Part shown: positions 25,181-33,388 of the stretch, piece by piece
Layout: each line of letters starts with the position of its first letter
Numbering within the stretch: position 1 is the stretch's first letter
Origin: an uncultured Flavobacteriaceae bacterium
GTDB taxonomy: Bacteria > Bacteroidota > Bacteroidia > Flavobacteriales > Flavobacteriaceae
Assembly: GCA_947487895.1 (NCBI GenBank)
Contig: CANKYF010000005.1
Coordinates: 186,001-250,000 of the forward strand
Length of the DNA: 64,000 nucleotides
Direction of reading: 5' to 3'
Notes under the pieces: generated by a model
Databases searched by the model: none
What the model was told of the DNA's origin: nothing
The model's input: only the letters and a program-made list of their open reading frames with translations
Position numbers and translations under genes: made by a program

Positions 25181-26905
25181 TTATTTATACTTATATACTA
25201 TAACATCTTGAATACCTAAACCTTCAACAGGCATAAAAACACCTTGCCCTCTATTAGTTTCATCACCACCAAGTCGTCTGCCCTTTTGCCATTTTCCATC
25301 TATATTTATATACTCATTTACAGGGCCTATGCCAGCTTTTTCTTTTGAGTTTTTAGGACGAAAACTAATAACAGCTTTACTGCCCACTATCGTAAATGTA
25401 TCTTTATCTGTTTTAAGTATAATACCATGAGCATCATCAACCCTATAGGTTCCGCGTCTTTTATATAAGCTAGCTTTAACGTAATAATTATCCATTTCAA
25501 GTTCTATAGTAGGATTGTCTTTATCTAAAAGGAATGCTTGCATTTTATCTTTATTACCTTGGTATTCTAGTATTTTAGGAGACAAATATTCTACAGCTTG
25601 ATACATTTCTTTTAAAGGCTGATATTCCTCAGGTTCTAATCGATCAACACCAAAAGGAGCGACTCCTAAAGTATTATAATTACCAATGGCATAGAGCATG
25701 TAGTTTACGTATTCAGGTTTATTCCACCATGTTTCTGGAATAAACAAGGGGTCTCCTTGCCTAGTGTATAAATCGCACCACTCTTTAAAATTGGCACCGT
25801 AAATATCAGGACTCATAAAATCAATATCTGGTGCGGCAGCTTTCCATATATCCATAACTCTAGGTAAAGGACCTCCAGTAGGGAAATCACCTGGTTGAGC
25901 ATCATCACCATATTCTAACCAAGCATTTACAAACATAGGCAAGTTATATACTGCCTTGCCTTGTTTAGTAATGTAATTCATGTAAGTAGCATATTGCCAA
26001 GAGGTAAATACAAGATCTGCCCAAACGCTAGAACCAAAAACCTCAGCCCAAGTACCTGATTTTTTATAACCAGAGGAAGCCCAAAGCTTGTCTAATTCAG
26101 GCGTAAGGTTGCCTTTATTTTTAATTATGTAGTTCATTAATTGATTAGGAACTTTACTATTATAAGCCTTCTCAGCAGCTTTAGATCGATCTCTTGAATC
26201 CCTATGTATGCCTACTTCATTTTCAACCTGAACCATAATTACTGTATGGTGATCACTATCAACTTTTTTGATGTGTTCCATTAAGGCTGTAAAAGCGTTA
26301 GCATCTGCTTTTAAAGAGGCTTCACTAAAAGTAGATAATACCTCAATGCTGCCTTCGTTTTGTGTTTTAGTTCTTGGAAAACGCTTGTAATCTTGTTTCA
26401 CCCAAAGGGGAACATAGCTAGACATACCATTTTTCCATGAGCCAAACCATAATGGTATCAATTTTAGATTTTTTTCTCTAGCGCCCTTTATCATGGCATC
26501 AACAATAGAAAAATCGAATTTACCTTCTTCTGGTTCAATCATTTCCCAAGAAACGGCAGCTAATACCGTATTTATGTTTAAATCTACCATTTGTTGCCAA
26601 ACAGAACCTTTATATTCTAAATTTATGCTACTGTCATTTCCTAAACTTCCTTTTACCATTGCGTATTTTTTTCTAGGAATAGGATTTTCGTCATTACGCA
26701 TATGATGAATACTGCCACTAACGGAGTTTGATAACTCTCCACCTAACATTAAAAAAGGCTTGCCATCAACTATTAATTGTACTTTATTATTTTCTGTTTT
26801 TAGATGAGGCATTTGTGCATTGCTATACATTATCACAGAAAAAAATAAAATTGAAAATATGCTTTTAGATGATCTGCATTTAATAGGAAGCAATGTCATA
26901 TTCAA
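25181..26905 (-). CDS. Exported GH35-type glycosidase with DUF5597-like C-terminus
   Basis: 574 residues with an N-terminal signal peptide (about 1-30, SNA-QM). The TIM barrel has WEMIEPEEGKFDF. The likely acid/base is Glu230 (QVENEVG) and the nucleophile Glu391 (FIPETWWN), the GH35 arrangement. The C-terminal beta domain with RRGTYRVDDAHGIIL and ETNRGQGVF fits the DUF5597 tail found on such enzymes. Probably a beta-galactosidase or related exo-acting enzyme in the periplasm; substrate uncertain. Not next to any susCD pair. Confidence 0.85.
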   Translation of the reverse strand: MNMTLLPIKCRSSKSIFSILFFSVIMYSNAQMPHLKTENNKVQLIVDGKPFLMLGGELSNSVSGSIHHMRNDENPIPRKKYAMVKGSLGNDSSINLEYKGSVWQQMVDLNINTVLAAVSWEMIEPEEGKFDFSIVDAMIKGAREKNLKLIPLWFGSWKNGMSSYVPLWVKQDYKRFPRTKTQNEGSIEVLSTFSEASLKADANAFTALMEHIKKVDSDHHTVIMVQVENEVGIHRDSRDRSKAAEKAYNSKVPNQLMNYIIKNKGNLTPELDKLWASSGYKKSGTWAEVFGSSVWADLVFTSWQYATYMNYITKQGKAVYNLPMFVNAWLEYGDDAQPGDFPTGGPLPRVMDIWKAAAPDIDFMSPDIYGANFKEWCDLYTRQGDPLFIPETWWNKPEYVNYMLYAIGNYNTLGVAPFGVDRLEPEEYQPLKEMYQAVEYLSPKILEYQGNKDKMQAFLLDKDNPTIELEMDNYYVKASLYKRRGTYRVDDAHGIILKTDKDTFTIVGSKAVISFRPKNSKEKAGIGPVNEYINIDGKWQKGRRLGGDETNRGQGVFMPVEGLGIQDVIVYKYK

Positions 26906-27082
26906 AAAATTTAGTTTTATGAATCACTAAAACTAATAAACTTTTTAGTTTGAAATCTAATTATCATTAATCTTAATCACAGAACTATAGTATTTATATA
27001 ATATATTAAGAAATGCGTTCTTCTTTAAAAACTTGAAGCTAATTTTAACACTTAACCTTATTTAGATTAATTAAAAATAAAG

Positions 27083-27090
27083 TATATTTG
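27083..27090 (+). promoter_or_regulatory. -7 box for the small Cys-rich gene
   Basis: TATATTTG matches TAnnTTTG perfectly, 30 bases before the proposed TTG start at 27120. Confidence 0.55.
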
Positions 27091-27119
27091 CTCAAAATTT
27101 GTAATTCAGTTATAAAGTT

Positions 27120-27281
27120 TTGGGTAAAAAAGAACAAAAAAAAGCGATCAAAAAACTTAAAAAACTAGGGGTTATTACTTCAGATAAAGTAAAAACCAGT
27201 TGCTGTAAAAAGTTCAAAAAGGGAGAAAGCAAACGCTGTAAAAAATGCCCTTGCTATGATTTATTGAAAAAAGTAGCATAA
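27120..27281 (+). CDS. Small Lys/Cys-rich protein (53 aa), TTG start
   Basis: The open frame begins after a stop at 27102 and the only usable start is TTG at 27120. The product is very basic (KKEQKKAIKKLKKLGV) and has five cysteines at 28, 29, 40, 43 and 45 in the pattern CC-X10-CXXCPC. This suggests a zinc- or iron-binding knuckle, possibly nucleic-acid binding. Codon content is plausible and a perfect -7 box lies just upstream. It precedes tex by 65 bases. I do not know a family name. Confidence 0.65.
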   Translation: MGKKEQKKAIKKLKKLGVITSDKVKTSCCKKFKKGESKRCKKCPCYDLLKKVA

Positions 27282-27346
27282 ATTTCTACAATCACTTTCT
27301 AAAACAAGATTCTTTTCTAAATTGCATTTGTTTCAAAAAACAATAA

Positions 27347-29476
27347 ATGCAACTATTAAATTATATCACGTCTCATACAGATTTACCTCAACAATCTGTT
27401 AAAAATACTTTAGAATTACTTAGTGAAGATTGTACAATCCCCTTTATATCTCGTTATAGAAAAGAAAGAACAGGGAACTTAGATGAGGTACAAATAGGAG
27501 ACATTGTAAAATTTAAGGAACAGTTTGAAGCTATAGAAAAACGTAAAAAAACCATTTTAAAAGCTTTAGAAGATCAAGGTGTTTTAACATCTGAATTGCA
27601 AGAAAAAATAACCTCAACAAAAGATTTAACGGCTCTTGAAGATCTATACCTTCCGTATAAAAAAAGTAGAAAGACCAAAGCTGAAAAAGCACGTCAGTTA
27701 GGATTAGAACCATTGGCAAAAATCATTATGAGTCAAAATGCTAATGATATTGAATCTATTGCTTTTAGATATGTAAAAGGTGAGATTGAATCTGAAGACG
27801 ATGCTTTAGAAGGTGCACGACACATTATTGCTGAATGGATTAATGAACGTACAGATATTAGAAATAATATTCGTTACCAGTTAGAACGTTTCGCGATGAT
27901 TTCTACTAAAGTTGTTAAGGCAAAAGAAAATGATGAAAATGCTCAGAAGTTCAAAGATTATTTTGATTGGGAAGAATCTTTAAGTAGAATACCTTCACAT
28001 AGATTATTAGCCATTTTAAGAGCTGAAAAAGAAGGGTTTGTTAAAGTGAGAATTTCTATTGATGATGATCGCGCTCTAGATAAAATAGAGCAACGAATTA
28101 TAAGGTCTAATAATGAATGCGCAGACCAAATAGAATTGGCTATTAAAGATGCATATAAAAGATTACTATTACCATCTTTAAGTAATGAAGCGTTACAAAT
28201 AGCCAAAGAAAAAGCCGATGAAGCTGCTATTACTGTTTTTGCTAAAAATTTAAAACAACTACTATTGGGTTCACCATTAGGAGAAAAACGTGTGTTGGCT
28301 ATAGACCCTGGGTTTAGAACAGGTTGTAAAGTGGTGTGTCTAGATGCGCAAGGACAATTATTATATAATGAAACTATTTATCCGCATCCGCCTAAGAACG
28401 ATAGTATAGGTGCTATGAAAAAGATTAGTTCTTTAGCAGATGCTTATAAAATTGAAGCCATTGCTATTGGGAATGGAACAGCATCTCGTGAAACCGAAGC
28501 TTTGATTAGAAAAATTCGTTTTAAAAATGAAATACAAGTTTTTGTAGTGAGCGAAGCAGGCGCTAGTATTTATTCGGCATCAAAAATAGCTAGGGAAGAA
28601 TTTCCAAATTATGATGTTACAGTACGTGGGGCTATATCTATTGGTAGGCGTTTACAAGATCCGCTGGCTGAATTGGTTAAAATAGATGCCAAGTCTATTG
28701 GAGTAGGACAATATCAACATGATGTAGATCAAACCAAACTTCAGAAATCATTAGAAACCGTAGTTGAAAACTGCGTAAATGCTGTTGGAGTAAATATAAA
28801 TACTGCCAGCAAATCTTTGTTAAGTTATGTGTCTGGTATTGGACCAAAGTTGGCCGAAAATGTCTTTAATTATAGAAATGACAATGGCGTATTTATATCA
28901 AGAAAAGACTTAAAAAATGTCCCTAGATTGGGAGGAAAAGCTTTTGAGCAAAGCGCTGCTTTTTTAAGAATTAAAGATGCTGAAAATCCGTTAGATGATT
29001 CATCGGTACATCCAGAAAGCTATGCTATAGTTACAAATATGGCGAAAGATATGGGACAATCTGTGAATGCTTTAATTGGTAAACCTGAAACACTTAAAAG
29101 TATTGAGCTTAAAAAATATTGTACGGATACCGTAGGTTTACCAACGCTTGAAGATATTTTAAAAGAACTTGAGAAACCAGGTTTAGATATTAGAGAACAA
29201 GCCAAAGTGTTTGCGTTCAATCAAAATATAAAAACTATTAATGACCTTAGAGGAGGTCAATTATTACCAGGCATAGTAAACAATATTACCAATTTTGGGT
29301 GTTTTGTTGATGTAGGGATTAAAGAAAGCGGATTGATACACGTATCCAATCTTTCAGATAGTTTTGTAAAAGATGTCAATGAGCATGTGCACTTACATCA
29401 ACAAATAATTGTTCAGGTTTTGGAGGTCGATTTGTCTAGAAAACGCATTCAGTTAAAACTTCATAAAAAAATGTAA
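27347..29476 (+). CDS. tex: RNA-binding transcription accessory protein Tex
   Basis: 709 residues, the usual length. In order: an N-terminal helical domain (ISRYRKERTGNLDEVQ), a YqgF/RNase H-like core (VLAIDPGFRTGCKVV), a helix-hairpin-helix region (GVNINTASKSLLSYVSGIGPKLA) and a C-terminal S1 RNA-binding domain from about 638 (GQLLPGIVNNITNFGCFVDVG). Tex binds RNA and transcription complexes. The AraC gene follows 30 bases downstream. Confidence 0.95.
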   Translation: MQLLNYITSHTDLPQQSVKNTLELLSEDCTIPFISRYRKERTGNLDEVQIGDIVKFKEQFEAIEKRKKTILKALEDQGVLTSELQEKITSTKDLTALEDLYLPYKKSRKTKAEKARQLGLEPLAKIIMSQNANDIESIAFRYVKGEIESEDDALEGARHIIAEWINERTDIRNNIRYQLERFAMISTKVVKAKENDENAQKFKDYFDWEESLSRIPSHRLLAILRAEKEGFVKVRISIDDDRALDKIEQRIIRSNNECADQIELAIKDAYKRLLLPSLSNEALQIAKEKADEAAITVFAKNLKQLLLGSPLGEKRVLAIDPGFRTGCKVVCLDAQGQLLYNETIYPHPPKNDSIGAMKKISSLADAYKIEAIAIGNGTASRETEALIRKIRFKNEIQVFVVSEAGASIYSASKIAREEFPNYDVTVRGAISIGRRLQDPLAELVKIDAKSIGVGQYQHDVDQTKLQKSLETVVENCVNAVGVNINTASKSLLSYVSGIGPKLAENVFNYRNDNGVFISRKDLKNVPRLGGKAFEQSAAFLRIKDAENPLDDSSVHPESYAIVTNMAKDMGQSVNALIGKPETLKSIELKKYCTDTVGLPTLEDILKELEKPGLDIREQAKVFAFNQNIKTINDLRGGQLLPGIVNNITNFGCFVDVGIKESGLIHVSNLSDSFVKDVNEHVHLHQQIIVQVLEVDLSRKRIQLKLHKKM

Positions 29477-29506
29477 TTTTAGAAGGACTATAGAGACATA
29501 GTTACT

Positions 29507-30349
29507 ATGACACATTCTTTTTCTGAATTTTCTACCAATGCCATTTTAAAAGTAGGTGATGAAACTATATTAGAGTCTTATAAAACGTCTAAGCAACTAG
29601 ATATATTTGCTTTTATACGAACAGGGGAAGTAAAAGCTGAAGTAGTAGTAGACAGTATTCCAATTACAATTAAACCGCAAAGTGTTTTGGCACTTACGTC
29701 TGTACAATTTTTTCAGTTTATATCAGGAAGTGATTTAAAAGTGTATTTCTTCAACAAAGAGTTTTATTGTATAAAAGATCATGATAAAGAAGTTGGATGT
29801 GCAGGGTTGTTATTCTTCGGAAATGAGCAAAACCCAATGATTGAGTTAAGTGAAAAGGAGCAGGCTAAGTTTAACATGCTTCATGAAATTTTTATTGATG
29901 AAATAGAGACAAAAGATAATATTCAAGCAGAAATGCTTAGAATGTTAATGGCTAGGTTCATTATAAAAACAACTCGTTTACTTAAAGAGAAAGAACAAAT
30001 TGATACAAATAAACAAGACACAAAAACAGAATTGCTAAGAGCGTTTAACGTGCTGGTAGAAACACACTTTAGAAATGAGCATAGCGTACAATTTTATGCA
30101 GATGCTTTATTTAAATCGCCTAAAACACTTTCAAACTCTTTTGCTAAGTTTAGTAAAAGTCCGTTAAAAATAATTCATGAGCGCATTGTGCTAGAAGCTA
30201 AACGTCTTTTAATCTATACAAATAAAACCGCTAAAGAAATAGCCTTTGATTTAGGCTTTGAAGATGCCTCTCATTTAAGCCGATTATTTAAAAAGTATAC
30301 TACATTATCTCCTTCAGACTTTAAAAAACAACTAAAATTCACTTCTTAG
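29507..30349 (+). CDS. AraC-family transcriptional regulator
   Basis: 280 residues. An N-terminal beta-rich effector domain (about 1-165) lacks the His-rich cupin pocket seen in the other AraC proteins here. The C-terminal double helix-turn-helix (about 185-278) has TAKEIAFDLGFEDASHLSRLFKKYTTLSPSDFKK. Its stop codon directly abuts a 14-base element that recurs before the 30733 gene at the same distance from the -7 region, so the 30441-31684 genes are its likely targets. Confidence 0.92.
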   Translation: MTHSFSEFSTNAILKVGDETILESYKTSKQLDIFAFIRTGEVKAEVVVDSIPITIKPQSVLALTSVQFFQFISGSDLKVYFFNKEFYCIKDHDKEVGCAGLLFFGNEQNPMIELSEKEQAKFNMLHEIFIDEIETKDNIQAEMLRMLMARFIIKTTRLLKEKEQIDTNKQDTKTELLRAFNVLVETHFRNEHSVQFYADALFKSPKTLSNSFAKFSKSPLKIIHERIVLEAKRLLIYTNKTAKEIAFDLGFEDASHLSRLFKKYTTLSPSDFKKQLKFTS

Positions 30350-30363
30350 GGAAAAATTGACAA
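30350..30363 (+). promoter_or_regulatory. Putative operator 1, GGAAAAATTGACAA
   Basis: A 14-mer identical to 30620-30633. The TTTGTAC at the -7 region of the following promoter starts 61 bases downstream in both cases, and an AAGG follows at the same offset of 19. Confidence 0.6.
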
Positions 30364-30440
30364 TACCTAAGGAATTCTTTCTATTCTATTCCTTTTACAT
30401 TTAATTCATCTTTGTACTGTAAAATTAAAATAACAAAGTC

Positions 30441-30608
30441 ATGAGTTTAAAACATACATCTATTTTCAATTTAATTGAAATATTCAGAGGGAAAAGTCAA
30501 ACGCTTTTAAATACAGTAAGTCCTAAAACACATTGTGAACAAAAACACATTCACGATTTTTATTGTGATGCAGAGAGACCTTTTATTAATAGAGATTTAA
30601 AGTCTTAG
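30441..30608 (+). CDS. Small His/Cys-containing protein (55 aa)
   Basis: ATG at 30441, stop at 30606-30608. A basic N-terminus with NLIEIFRGKSQTLLN, then THCEQKHIHDFYC with Cys32, His36, His38 and Cys42, which could bind a metal. It has its own promoter (CATCTTTG at 30407-30414) and a matching upstream element. Between two conserved promoters it is unlikely to be chance, but the family is unknown to me. Confidence 0.6.
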   Translation: MSLKHTSIFNLIEIFRGKSQTLLNTVSPKTHCEQKHIHDFYCDAERPFINRDLKS

Positions 30609-30619
30609 ATATTATTAAA

Positions 30620-30633
30620 GGAAAAATTGACAA
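30620..30633 (+). promoter_or_regulatory. Putative operator 2, GGAAAAATTGACAA
   Basis: Exact copy of 30350-30363, placed 61 bases before TTTGTAC (30681-30687) in front of the AhpD-like gene. Confidence 0.6.
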
Positions 30634-30732
30634 CTACAAAGGTAGTATATACATGGTATAACTTTCATTTAAATCTGAATTTTGTACCAGAGTTTAAAAA
30701 CAAGCAAAATAACAATATAAAATATTAGAATT

Positions 30733-31281
30733 ATGAGCACATTTAATGTTCCAAAAAGAGAAGAAGTAAGCGAAAATAATCAGGCTATTTTTGATAATCT
30801 TGAAAAAGCTTTAGGATTTGTACCTAATTTATTCGCAACCTATGCACATAGTGATACTGCTTTAGAAAACTATTTAACATTTTCTAATGCTAAAACATCA
30901 TTATCTGCTAAAGAAAAAGAAGTTGTAAACTTAGCTGTAAGTGAAGTAAACCAATGTGTTTATTGTTTATCTGCGCACACAGCAATAGGTAAAATGAATG
31001 GGTTTACAGACGAGCAAATTTTAGAATTAAGAGTTGGTAAGGCTTCTTTTGATAATAAACTAGATGCATTAGCACAATTAGCAAAAAACATTACGGTAAA
31101 TAGAGGAGCAACAGATAGCACTGTGTTAGAAAACTTTTTTAATGCAGGGTATTCTAAAGGAAATTTAATTGATGTGATTTCTTTAGTAGGAGACAAAACT
31201 ATTTCAAATTACATCCATAAAACAACACAAGTACCAGTAGATTTTCCTGTAGTTGAGCCATTAGAAACTACAGCAGTATAG
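30733..31281 (+). CDS. AhpD-like alkylhydroperoxidase / carboxymuconolactone decarboxylase family protein
   Basis: A 182-residue helical protein with the AhpD redox motif CVYCLSAH (Cys75, Cys78, His82) and preceding acidic residues. Such proteins reduce peroxides or act as thiol carriers; the exact substrate is unknown. An opening KREEVSENNQAIFDNLEKALGFVPNLFATYAHS is typical of the uncharacterised subgroup. It is followed after 34 bases by a small secreted protein, probably in one transcript. Confidence 0.9.
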   Translation: MSTFNVPKREEVSENNQAIFDNLEKALGFVPNLFATYAHSDTALENYLTFSNAKTSLSAKEKEVVNLAVSEVNQCVYCLSAHTAIGKMNGFTDEQILELRVGKASFDNKLDALAQLAKNITVNRGATDSTVLENFFNAGYSKGNLIDVISLVGDKTISNYIHKTTQVPVDFPVVEPLETTAV

Positions 31282-31315
31282 TATATAAATAATCAACAAA
31301 TAAATTTAATAAACA

Positions 31316-31684
31316 ATGAAACATTTAATTTCAACATTAGTAGTAGCGCTTGCATTTGTATTAAACATAAATGCACAAGAAGTAAAAACAATTTCTTTAG
31401 AACAAACTAAAGGGGAGTTTACACAAAAGTCTTTAACAGTATCTGAAGGAACTTATGTTTTTGCAGTATCTAACAATCAAGTAGGTAAAGACGTAGGCTT
31501 AGTATTGGTTCCAAAAGGGAAAGATGCAAGTAAGCCAGAAAATCATATAGCAACTGCTTATGTAACAGAAGTTGTTAAAGATGGTAAAGTAGAAAAATCT
31601 AAAGCTACTAAATTAACTAAAGGAGAGTACGTATACTTTTGTCCTTTAAATCCAACACCACAATATACCTTAACTGTTGAGTAG
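31316..31684 (+). CDS. Small secreted cupredoxin-like protein
   Basis: 122 residues with a signal peptide (1-20, INA-QE). The rest has a cupredoxin-like pattern of beta strands: TYVFAVSNNQVGKDVGLVLVPKG, then GEYVYFCPLNPTPQYTLTVE. The single Cys sits where type 1 copper proteins have theirs, but the following His and Met ligands are missing (CPLNPTPQYTL), so copper binding of the classical kind is unlikely. Linked to the AhpD-like gene, which suggests a role in redox stress. Confidence 0.72.
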   Translation: MKHLISTLVVALAFVLNINAQEVKTISLEQTKGEFTQKSLTVSEGTYVFAVSNNQVGKDVGLVLVPKGKDASKPENHIATAYVTEVVKDGKVEKSKATKLTKGEYVYFCPLNPTPQYTLTVE

Positions 31685-31705
31685 ATTTAATTGATAGTTT
31701 TTTAT

Positions 31706-31737
31706 GAAAGCCTTCACAATTGTGAAGGCTTTTTTAG
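31706..31737 (+). terminator. Rho-independent terminator
   Basis: The perfect stem AAAGCCTTCACAA / TTGTGAAGGCTTT is followed by a T-run, ending the AhpD-like transcript. Confidence 0.9.
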
Positions 31738-31808
31738 TTATAATTTTAAGTGTACTTATTTTCAGTTAAAAAGATTACATTTAAGAGTTTAATTTTCTAA
31801 TTCTCATT

Positions 31809-32510
31809 ATGAAACATTTTCTATTTATTTCAATATTTTTTTTAATATCATTTCATGGACATACTCAAGATTATGTTATACAAGGAAATATTGTTGCTTT
31901 TAAAAAATACGGACTTAATAATGTGAAAGTTAAAGCTAAAAAAGCTAAGACAACTGTATTTTCAGATTCATTAGGTAATTTTTCTATTACTTGTAGTAAA
32001 AAAGATCAATTAGTATTTAATGCTGGAGGGTTTCAAAATGGACGTGTTAAATTAAAAGGAAGAGATAGTATTTCGGTAAATTTGATTTTAATAGAAAACA
32101 AATCGTCATACAAAGATGTTGTTAATAATAAACATATGACTCAAGTAAAACTTGATTATTGTTTAAAAAACTTAATTGATAACAATAACAACTATGATAA
32201 ATTAGGAACCATTTTTGAAGTTATTCAATATGTATATCCGCAAGCAAAAATTACTGAAGAAGGACCTAACCAAAATGATAATGCAAATACTTTTGGTGCT
32301 ACAGGGTCACAGGTAATTCTTGATGCAAGAGCACTTAAATCAATATTAGCTAGTCCTTATGCACTTTTGGTTGTTAATGGCATTGTAACAACAGATATTT
32401 CTGGTATAACACCACCGGAAGTTAAAACTATAAAAGTGCTTTCTTCAGCAGAATCAGGACACTGGGGAAGTAGAGGCGCAAATGGCGTTGTTGAAATTAC
32501 ATTAAAGTAA
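31809..32510 (+). CDS. Secreted protein with carboxypeptidase-regulatory-like and TonB-plug domains, no barrel
   Basis: 233 residues: signal peptide (1-19, HTQ-DY), a carboxypeptidase-regulatory-like beta sandwich (about 22-95), then a plug-like domain with ILDARALKSILASPYALLVVNGIV and the plug signature SAESGHWGSRGANGVVEITLK. It ends where a SusC-type barrel would begin. The stop is clean and the gene is followed by non-coding DNA, so this looks like a stable plug-only protein rather than a broken gene. The role is unknown. Confidence 0.78.
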   Translation: MKHFLFISIFFLISFHGHTQDYVIQGNIVAFKKYGLNNVKVKAKKAKTTVFSDSLGNFSITCSKKDQLVFNAGGFQNGRVKLKGRDSISVNLILIENKSSYKDVVNNKHMTQVKLDYCLKNLIDNNNNYDKLGTIFEVIQYVYPQAKITEEGPNQNDNANTFGATGSQVILDARALKSILASPYALLVVNGIVTTDISGITPPEVKTIKVLSSAESGHWGSRGANGVVEITLK

Positions 32511-32590
32511 CTTTTTCAGATCATATCATTGCTAAAATTCTCTCAAAACACTTATGCTTACTAGGTTTTTTCAAATTTTAACATTTTAAA

Positions 32591-32623
32591 TTTGGATTAA
32601 CTAGACGGGTGGTCATATTTTTG
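32591..32623 (+). promoter_or_regulatory. tetR promoter with operator in the spacer
   Basis: TTTG at 32591-32594, a 21-base spacer, then TATTTTTG at 32616-32623: a full match to the Bacteroidota consensus. Operator O1 (TAGACGGGTGGTCA, 32602-32615) fills the spacer up to the -7 box, an ideal place for self-repression. Confidence 0.75.
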
Positions 32624-32641
32624 TCGTTCCAATTTTAATTT

Positions 32642-33238
32642 ATGGGTAAAACAGCTAAACATGATGCTAAGGCAGATTTCCTTATAGAAAAGGGAATGAA
32701 GATTCTATGGTCTAAAGGCTATAATGCTACTAGTGTTAATGATATTGTTAAAGCTGCTGATGTACCTAAAGGGTCATTTTATTTTTATTTTGAATCAAAA
32801 GAAGATTTTGTTGTAAAAGCCATTGATAAATATTTTGGCATGATGTTCATTCCAGCTAAAGAAATATTAGATGATAAAACTAAGTCACCTAGAGAACGAT
32901 TAATTGCATTTAATGAGCATAGAATTGAAGAATTAAAAAATGAATTAGAATGTAAAATGGGTTGTTTGGCTTGTAATATTAGTAATGAAATGTCTGAACA
33001 TAGTGAAAAAATAAGGCATGCTATTACCAATAAAGTGGAATATATGATTTCAATTATAGCCAAAGTTATTCAAGAAGCTAAAGATATTGGGGAGATTACT
33101 AATCCTATGAAAGCAGAGAATATTGCATCATTTATAGAAGATGCAGGTAGAGGAGCGATGGTAAGTATGAAAGAGAAAAAAAGTGCAGACCCAATAGATA
33201 ATGTTATGTACGTAATAGAAAATTTATTACTTAAATAA
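32642..33238 (+). CDS. TetR/AcrR-family repressor
   Basis: 198 residues. The N-terminal helix-turn-helix reads YNATSVNDIVKAADVPKGSFYFYFESKEDF (about residues 23-52). The C-terminal ligand domain has a Cys-containing segment CKMGCLACNISNEMS, as in AcuR-like regulators. It heads the export module; three related palindromic sites lie before it and before the transporter gene, so it probably represses both itself and the transporter until a hydrophobic or reactive ligand binds. Confidence 0.92.
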   Translation: MGKTAKHDAKADFLIEKGMKILWSKGYNATSVNDIVKAADVPKGSFYFYFESKEDFVVKAIDKYFGMMFIPAKEILDDKTKSPRERLIAFNEHRIEELKNELECKMGCLACNISNEMSEHSEKIRHAITNKVEYMISIIAKVIQEAKDIGEITNPMKAENIASFIEDAGRGAMVSMKEKKSADPIDNVMYVIENLLLK

Positions 33239-33256
33239 TATTTTTTTAACATTAAA

Positions 33257-33270
33257 TAGACGACTGGTCA
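33257..33270 (+). promoter_or_regulatory. TetR operator O2, TAGACGACTGGTCA
   Basis: Shares TAGACG and TGGTCA with O1. It lies just before the likely transporter promoter (TAATATTG, 33284-33291). Confidence 0.65.
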
Positions 33271-33356
33271 ATTTTAAATTTTTTAATATTGTTGTCCCCT
33301 TTTTAATTTAATGAATCGTTTAACTTATATAAATACTAAAATATCCGGAATAATTA

Positions 33357-33370
33357 TAACTGACCGGTCA
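33357..33370 (+). promoter_or_regulatory. TetR operator O3, containing the palindrome TGACCGGTCA
   Basis: TGACCGGTCA (33361-33370) is a perfect 10-base palindrome with the same GGTCA half as O1 and O2, 18 bases before the transporter start codon. Confidence 0.65.
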
Positions 33371-33388
33371 ATTAATTAAACCAAAATT

